A stretch of 44,059 bases of DNA from Ornatilinea sp. (lineage in GTDB: Bacteria; Chloroflexota; Anaerolineae; Anaerolineales; Anaerolineaceae): the NCBI GenBank assembly GCA_018433975.1, contig JAHDQE010000077.1, positions 1 to 44,059 of the forward strand, in the 5' to 3' direction. The notes beneath the pieces are model-generated. The model was given only the letters and a program-made list of their open reading frames with translations, was not told where the DNA came from and searched no databases. The position numbers were made by a program, and so were the translations under genes. Positions 41,142 through 44,059 of this stretch are shown piece by piece. The number at the start of each line of letters is the position of its first letter. Positions within the stretch are counted from its first letter, which is position 1.

Positions 41142-41171
41142 TTCAGACAAAAAATAGAAAGCGATTATAAT
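41142..41171 (+). promoter_or_regulatory. Promoter of moaC, probably leaderless
   Basis: TTCAGA (41142-41147) and a perfect TATAAT (41166-41171) are 18 bases apart. The -10 ends six bases before the moaC ATG, and the gap (TTTATT) holds no ribosome site. Confidence 0.65.
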
Positions 41172-41177
41172 TTTATT

Positions 41178-41660
41178 ATGGGTTCACAGAAGCTTACGCA
41201 TTTAGATGACGCCGGTCAGGCTCACATGGTCAATGTGGGGCATAAACCGGATACGAGCCGTGTGGCTGTTGCCAGAGGTGAAATTCATTTGCGCCCGGAG
41301 ACCTTGCGCCTGGTGAAAGAAGGACTGCTAAAAAAAGGAGATGTCTTGTCCGTCGCAAAAGTTGCCGGAATTATGGCTGCAAAACGAACATCCGAGTTAA
41401 TACCGTTGTGCCATTCAATCCCTGTGCATCAAATCGAAGTCGATTTAATGATGGATGAATCCTTGCCAGGAATAAAAATTGAATCCCGTGTGCATACTAC
41501 GGGAAAAACCGGTGTTGAGATGGAAGCGCTTACTGCGGTTTCAGTTGCCGCCCTGACAATTTATGATATGGTCAAGGCAGTTGAAAAATCGGGGAAGATT
41601 CAGAATATCCGTCTGGTAGAAAAGCATGGCGGCCAAAGTGGGGATGTCTACAATGAATGA
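41178..41660 (+). CDS. moaC: Cyclic pyranopterin monophosphate synthase
   Basis: The 160-residue MoaC turns 3',8-cyclo-dihydro-GTP into cyclic pyranopterin monophosphate in molybdenum cofactor synthesis. Seen are LTHLDDAGQAHMVNVGHKPDTSRVAVA, AKRTSELIPLCHSIPVHQIEVD with its catalytic His region, TTGKTGVEMEALTAVSVAALTIYDMVKA, and the C-terminal GGQSGDV in place of the more common GGKSGD. Length is normal. The ATG lies six bases after a TATAAT box without a ribosome site. It overlaps the MoaD-MoaE fusion gene by eight bases. moaA is not in the window. Confidence 0.96.
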   Translation: MGSQKLTHLDDAGQAHMVNVGHKPDTSRVAVARGEIHLRPETLRLVKEGLLKKGDVLSVAKVAGIMAAKRTSELIPLCHSIPVHQIEVDLMMDESLPGIKIESRVHTTGKTGVEMEALTAVSVAALTIYDMVKAVEKSGKIQNIRLVEKHGGQSGDVYNE

Positions 41661-42366
41661 GCGGATAACTGTCAAAGTTTTGTTTTTTGCGACTTTAAAA
41701 GACCGAACCAAAAACTCCCTGTTAGATATGGAACTGGAAAACGGCACCAACGTTAAAGAATTTAAGGAGCTGTTGGTTGAGCGCTTTCCCGTGTTAGAGC
41801 CATTGGCTCAAAATATGCTGGTATCGATTAATCAGGAGTTTGGGTACGATCAGGATGTGATCCCGAATCAAGCTGAAGTGGGGGTTTTCCCGGCCGTGAG
41901 CGGGGGAAGTGAATGTGCAACCATTCTCAAAATTACGACAGAAGAAATTGATGCCAATAAGATTATCGCGGAAATCACCACTTTGGAAACCGGAGCCATC
42001 AGCTCCTTTCTGGGCGTGATTCGCGGGATCACAGAGAGAGATCAACCGCATAAAACGGTATTTTTGGAGTATGAAGCTTATATTCCGATGGCTGAAAAGA
42101 AGATGGGACAGATCGCTGAAGAAATTCGAGAAAGATGGCCTGCTGTTCAGGGTATCGCCATGATTCAAAGGATTGGAAAACTGGATCCCATGACACCTAC
42201 GGTATTCATTGCTTGCGCTACTTCTCACCGGGATACCGGAGGTTTTGATGCGGCCCGGTACGGCATTGACCGGTTGAAACAAATTGTACCCATCTGGAAA
42301 AAAGAAGTTGGTCCTGAGGGGGAAGAGTGGGTTGAAGGAGATTACATTCCAAATCGGGGAGATTGA
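41653..42366 (+). CDS. MoaD-MoaE fusion (molybdopterin synthase)
   Basis: The 237-residue protein fuses both subunits of molybdopterin synthase. Residues 1-85 are MoaD (ubiquitin fold) ending in the GG motif as AVSGG (81-85). Residues ~90-237 are MoaE, with RDTGGFDAARYGIDRLKQIVPIWKKE holding the likely catalytic K209 and K216, spaced as in E. coli MoaE. MoaD must carry a thiocarboxylate on its last Gly, so the fused chain must be cut after GG or work differently; the Mycobacterium MoaX fusion is the known parallel and is cleaved there. The start at 41653 overlaps moaC by eight bases; an ATG at 41644 is an alternative. It makes molybdopterin from cyclic pyranopterin monophosphate. Confidence 0.92.
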   Translation: MNERITVKVLFFATLKDRTKNSLLDMELENGTNVKEFKELLVERFPVLEPLAQNMLVSINQEFGYDQDVIPNQAEVGVFPAVSGGSECATILKITTEEIDANKIIAEITTLETGAISSFLGVIRGITERDQPHKTVFLEYEAYIPMAEKKMGQIAEEIRERWPAVQGIAMIQRIGKLDPMTPTVFIACATSHRDTGGFDAARYGIDRLKQIVPIWKKEVGPEGEEWVEGDYIPNRGD

Positions 42367-42368
42367 GC

Positions 42369-43466
42369 GTGGATTTTGTTCGATGTATAAATTGCGGTGA
42401 ATTTTATCCCGAGGCTGGCCTGCCTTATTCTTGCCCTAACTGTGGCGGAGTGTTTGATTTTGAGGTGCTGCCAGAGTTTAAAAAAGAATTGATTGAAAAA
42501 TCTCTTTCGGGAATTTGGCGCTTTCGGCATTCTTTTGGTTTGTTTGAGGGGGCACCATCCATCACTTTAGGAGAGGGGAATACCCCCTTGATTTGGGATG
42601 CGTATGAAGGGAAGCGTATTGGTTTCAAGCTTGAATCTCTTAATCCAACGGGATCCTATAAAGACCGGGGAACTGCTGTTTTGATGAGCCAGCTTGCCGC
42701 CAGGAATATTCATCGAGCCGTTGAAGATTCTTCCGGGAACGCGGGGGCTTCGTTTGCGGCCTACTCGGCACGTGCAGGAATTGAGGCTGAAGTTTATGTG
42801 CCCGGTTATGCTTCAGGGCCAAAACGAGACCAAATAGAAGCTTTTGGAGCACGTTTGATCTCTGTAGATGGCCCCCGGTCGGCTGCTGCCGATGCGGTTC
42901 TGCGTGCTGCTTCTAAGGGAGACACGTATGCCAGCCATGCTTATCTGCCGTTCGGAATGACCGGCATTGCCACCATTGCTTATGAGTTATACGAGCAACT
43001 TGACGATTTTTCGGGCACGGTTATCGCACCTGTTGGGCATGGTTCTTTGCTGTTGGGAATCGTGCGAGGTTTCCAAGCGCTTTTGCAAAGCGGATACATT
43101 CAACAATTACCGTTCTTTGTGGGAGTCCAGGCAGAGAAATGCGCACCAATTTATCAAACTTCTATCATGAATTCAAACTCGATTCAGACCATCCCGGAAG
43201 GGGAGACGCTGGCAGAGGGTGTCCGGGTGAGCCGTCCGATAAGAGGGATGGCGTTGATCGAGGAAATAAAAAAAGCGAAAGGAGTTTTTACAACCGTCAA
43301 TGAGGAACTGCTGGTAGAATCTTTTAAAGAGTTATGTTGTCGAGGTGTTTATGTAGAACCAACATCTGCGCTTGTTTGGGGCGCGACCAAACAGCTTATT
43401 TATTCGTTGCCGGAACCCATTTTATTAATCGTGACCGGTTCCGGGTTGAAATATCAAAAAAGCTAA
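42369..43466 (+). CDS. thrC: Threonine synthase
   Basis: The 365-residue PLP enzyme converts O-phosphohomoserine to threonine. It has an N-terminal zinc-ribbon-like motif (C6-x2-C9 and C22-x2-C25), then SITLGEGNTPLI, the PLP lysine K98 in NPTGSYKDRG, and SSGNAGASFAAYSARAGIEAEVYVP. The C-terminus has EPTSALVWGA and LIVTGSGLK. These mark the fold-type II threonine synthase group. The start is taken as GTG at 42369 because GGGGAG (42357-42362) lies six bases upstream; a TTG at 42363 overlaps the previous stop. Two bases separate it from the MoaD-MoaE fusion gene, so it rides in the same transcript, without a shared pathway. Confidence 0.87.
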   Translation: MDFVRCINCGEFYPEAGLPYSCPNCGGVFDFEVLPEFKKELIEKSLSGIWRFRHSFGLFEGAPSITLGEGNTPLIWDAYEGKRIGFKLESLNPTGSYKDRGTAVLMSQLAARNIHRAVEDSSGNAGASFAAYSARAGIEAEVYVPGYASGPKRDQIEAFGARLISVDGPRSAAADAVLRAASKGDTYASHAYLPFGMTGIATIAYELYEQLDDFSGTVIAPVGHGSLLLGIVRGFQALLQSGYIQQLPFFVGVQAEKCAPIYQTSIMNSNSIQTIPEGETLAEGVRVSRPIRGMALIEEIKKAKGVFTTVNEELLVESFKELCCRGVYVEPTSALVWGATKQLIYSLPEPILLIVTGSGLKYQKS

Positions 43467-43550
43467 AAAATTAAGATTGAACCCGATGGATTGCCAGCTA
43501 CTTTATCCAAAAAGGTGGTTGCCAAACCCTGGGTTCAGAGAGAGGTTGAT

Positions 43551-44059
43551 GTGCATCAACGTAGAACTATGCAAGCTATTGAAACACCCCAGAGTCTGGC
43601 AGAGCGATTGAACCTGCCTTTTAAAGATTTGTTGTTATTGAGCCGAGCGTTGACTCACCGTTCTTACCTGAACGAACATCCTGAAGCATTGGAAGATAAT
43701 GAGCGATTGGAGTTTCTGGGGGATGCCGTACTGGATTTCGTGGTCGGCGCCTGGCTGTACAACCGTTTCCCCGAAATGCCGGAAGGCGACCTGACGCGAA
43801 TGCGTTCCGCCCTGGTACATACCGAGCAATTGGCCGAATTTGCCCGCCAGATACAATTAGGAAAAAGTTTGCGGCTGGGTAAAGGAGAAGCACAGGGCGG
43901 CGGCCGAAGCCGGGCGGCGTTATTATGTGATGCTTTTGAAGCCCTGATCGGCTCTTTGTATCTGGATTCAGGGGTGGAAGCTGTCTGGACATTTATTTCA
44001 CCGTTTTTAAATGAAGCCTCTGATGATATTTTGTTAAATCATAAAATAGAAGATCCCAA
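43551..44059 (+). CDS. rnc: Ribonuclease III, 5' part (runs off the window)
   Basis: About 169 residues of RNase III, a dsRNA endonuclease that processes rRNA and other RNAs. Seen are RALTHRSYLNE, the signature NERLEFLGDAVLDF with the metal ligands at E48 and D52 (numbered from the ATG at 43569), GDLTRMRSALVHTEQLA and ALLCDAFEALIGSLYLD with D121 and E124. The dsRNA-binding domain must lie beyond 44059. The start is set at GTG 43551, with GAGAGG ~6 bases upstream; ATG 43569 is the alternative without a ribosome site. The frame stays open back to the threonine synthase stop (43464-43466), but 43467-43550 shows no recognisable domain. Confidence 0.92.
   Translation, partial: MHQRRTMQAIETPQSLAERLNLPFKDLLLLSRALTHRSYLNEHPEALEDNERLEFLGDAVLDFVVGAWLYNRFPEMPEGDLTRMRSALVHTEQLAEFARQIQLGKSLRLGKGEAQGGGRSRAALLCDAFEALIGSLYLDSGVEAVWTFISPFLNEASDDILLNHKIEDP

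Noticed and set aside
1..44059. CRISPR array, insertion sequence, prophage, tRNA or rRNA
   Set aside because: No regularly spaced repeats, transposase or integrase, phage structural genes, cloverleaf-like sequences or rRNA segments were seen on reading the gaps.

Overview
This window looks like a chromosomal segment of a member of the Chloroflexota, most likely class Anaerolineae. That placement is an inference from recognised protein families, not from a marker gene search. The pointers are short-tailed lipoproteins of the LSAC-QPAAPAAP type, a DUF3179 lipoprotein, a serine hydroxymethyltransferase fused to aminomethyltransferase, an oversized PhnE, and mid-range base composition. There are 40 genes or gene parts, densely packed on both strands, with no rRNA, tRNA, CRISPR array, insertion sequence or phage gene visible.

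Layout. 1-3987: a molybdenum hydroxylase pair (a shortened FAD-type subunit, then a fused 2Fe-2S/molybdopterin subunit) ending in a strong terminator. 4073-5027 (minus): a helix-hairpin-helix membrane protein and a small PAS protein. 5158-13904 (minus): a carbohydrate locus transcribed in the order trehalose synthase, LacI-type regulator, AglE/F/G-like alpha-glucoside ABC transporter, amylosucrase. It contains regulatory palindromes and two long intergenic stem-loops. 14059-18106 (minus): a GNAT-like protein, pyruvate kinase, a 3-ketosphinganine-reductase-like SDR and an FmdB zinc ribbon. 18296-21777 (plus): a PhnD-PhnC-PhnE transporter, followed by a YhhQ-type queuosine-precursor transporter. 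22676-28272 (minus): an aminotransferase, the 1065-residue SHMT-GcvT fusion, and a monoacylglycerol-lipase-like hydrolase. 28403-29243 (plus): an ECF sigma factor and a one-helix membrane partner. 29270-29968 (minus): a glutaredoxin-like protein and a DUF4870 protein. 30229-32266 (plus): fmt and a PanE-like reductase, meeting phhB tail to tail. 32707-36917 (minus): a TolB-like propeller lipoprotein interrupted by one in-frame TGA, and mutS. 37092-40238 (plus): a DUF3179 lipoprotein, an aldo/keto reductase, a PspC protein and an unknown protein. 40294-41082 (minus): scpA. 41178 to the end (plus): moaC, a moaD-moaE fusion, threonine synthase and the start of RNase III.

How the genes may work together. 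The carbohydrate locus can be read as uptake of an alpha-glucoside, trehalose/maltose interconversion, and turnover of sucrose into alpha-glucan plus fructose under LacI-type control. No ABC ATPase is encoded with it, so one must be shared from elsewhere. The molybdenum hydroxylase at the left edge and the molybdopterin genes at the right edge belong to the same cofactor economy but are about 37 kb apart.

The most notable signals are: the SHMT-GcvT fusion with an uncharacterised middle domain; an extracytoplasmic domain and PGLGQ-type N-terminus built into PhnE; at least five genes whose start codon lies only 6-7 bases after a -10 box with no ribosome binding site, which suggests leaderless mRNAs; and the TGA at a probable Trp position in the propeller lipoprotein. 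No clearly unknown multi-gene defence or mobile system is visible.
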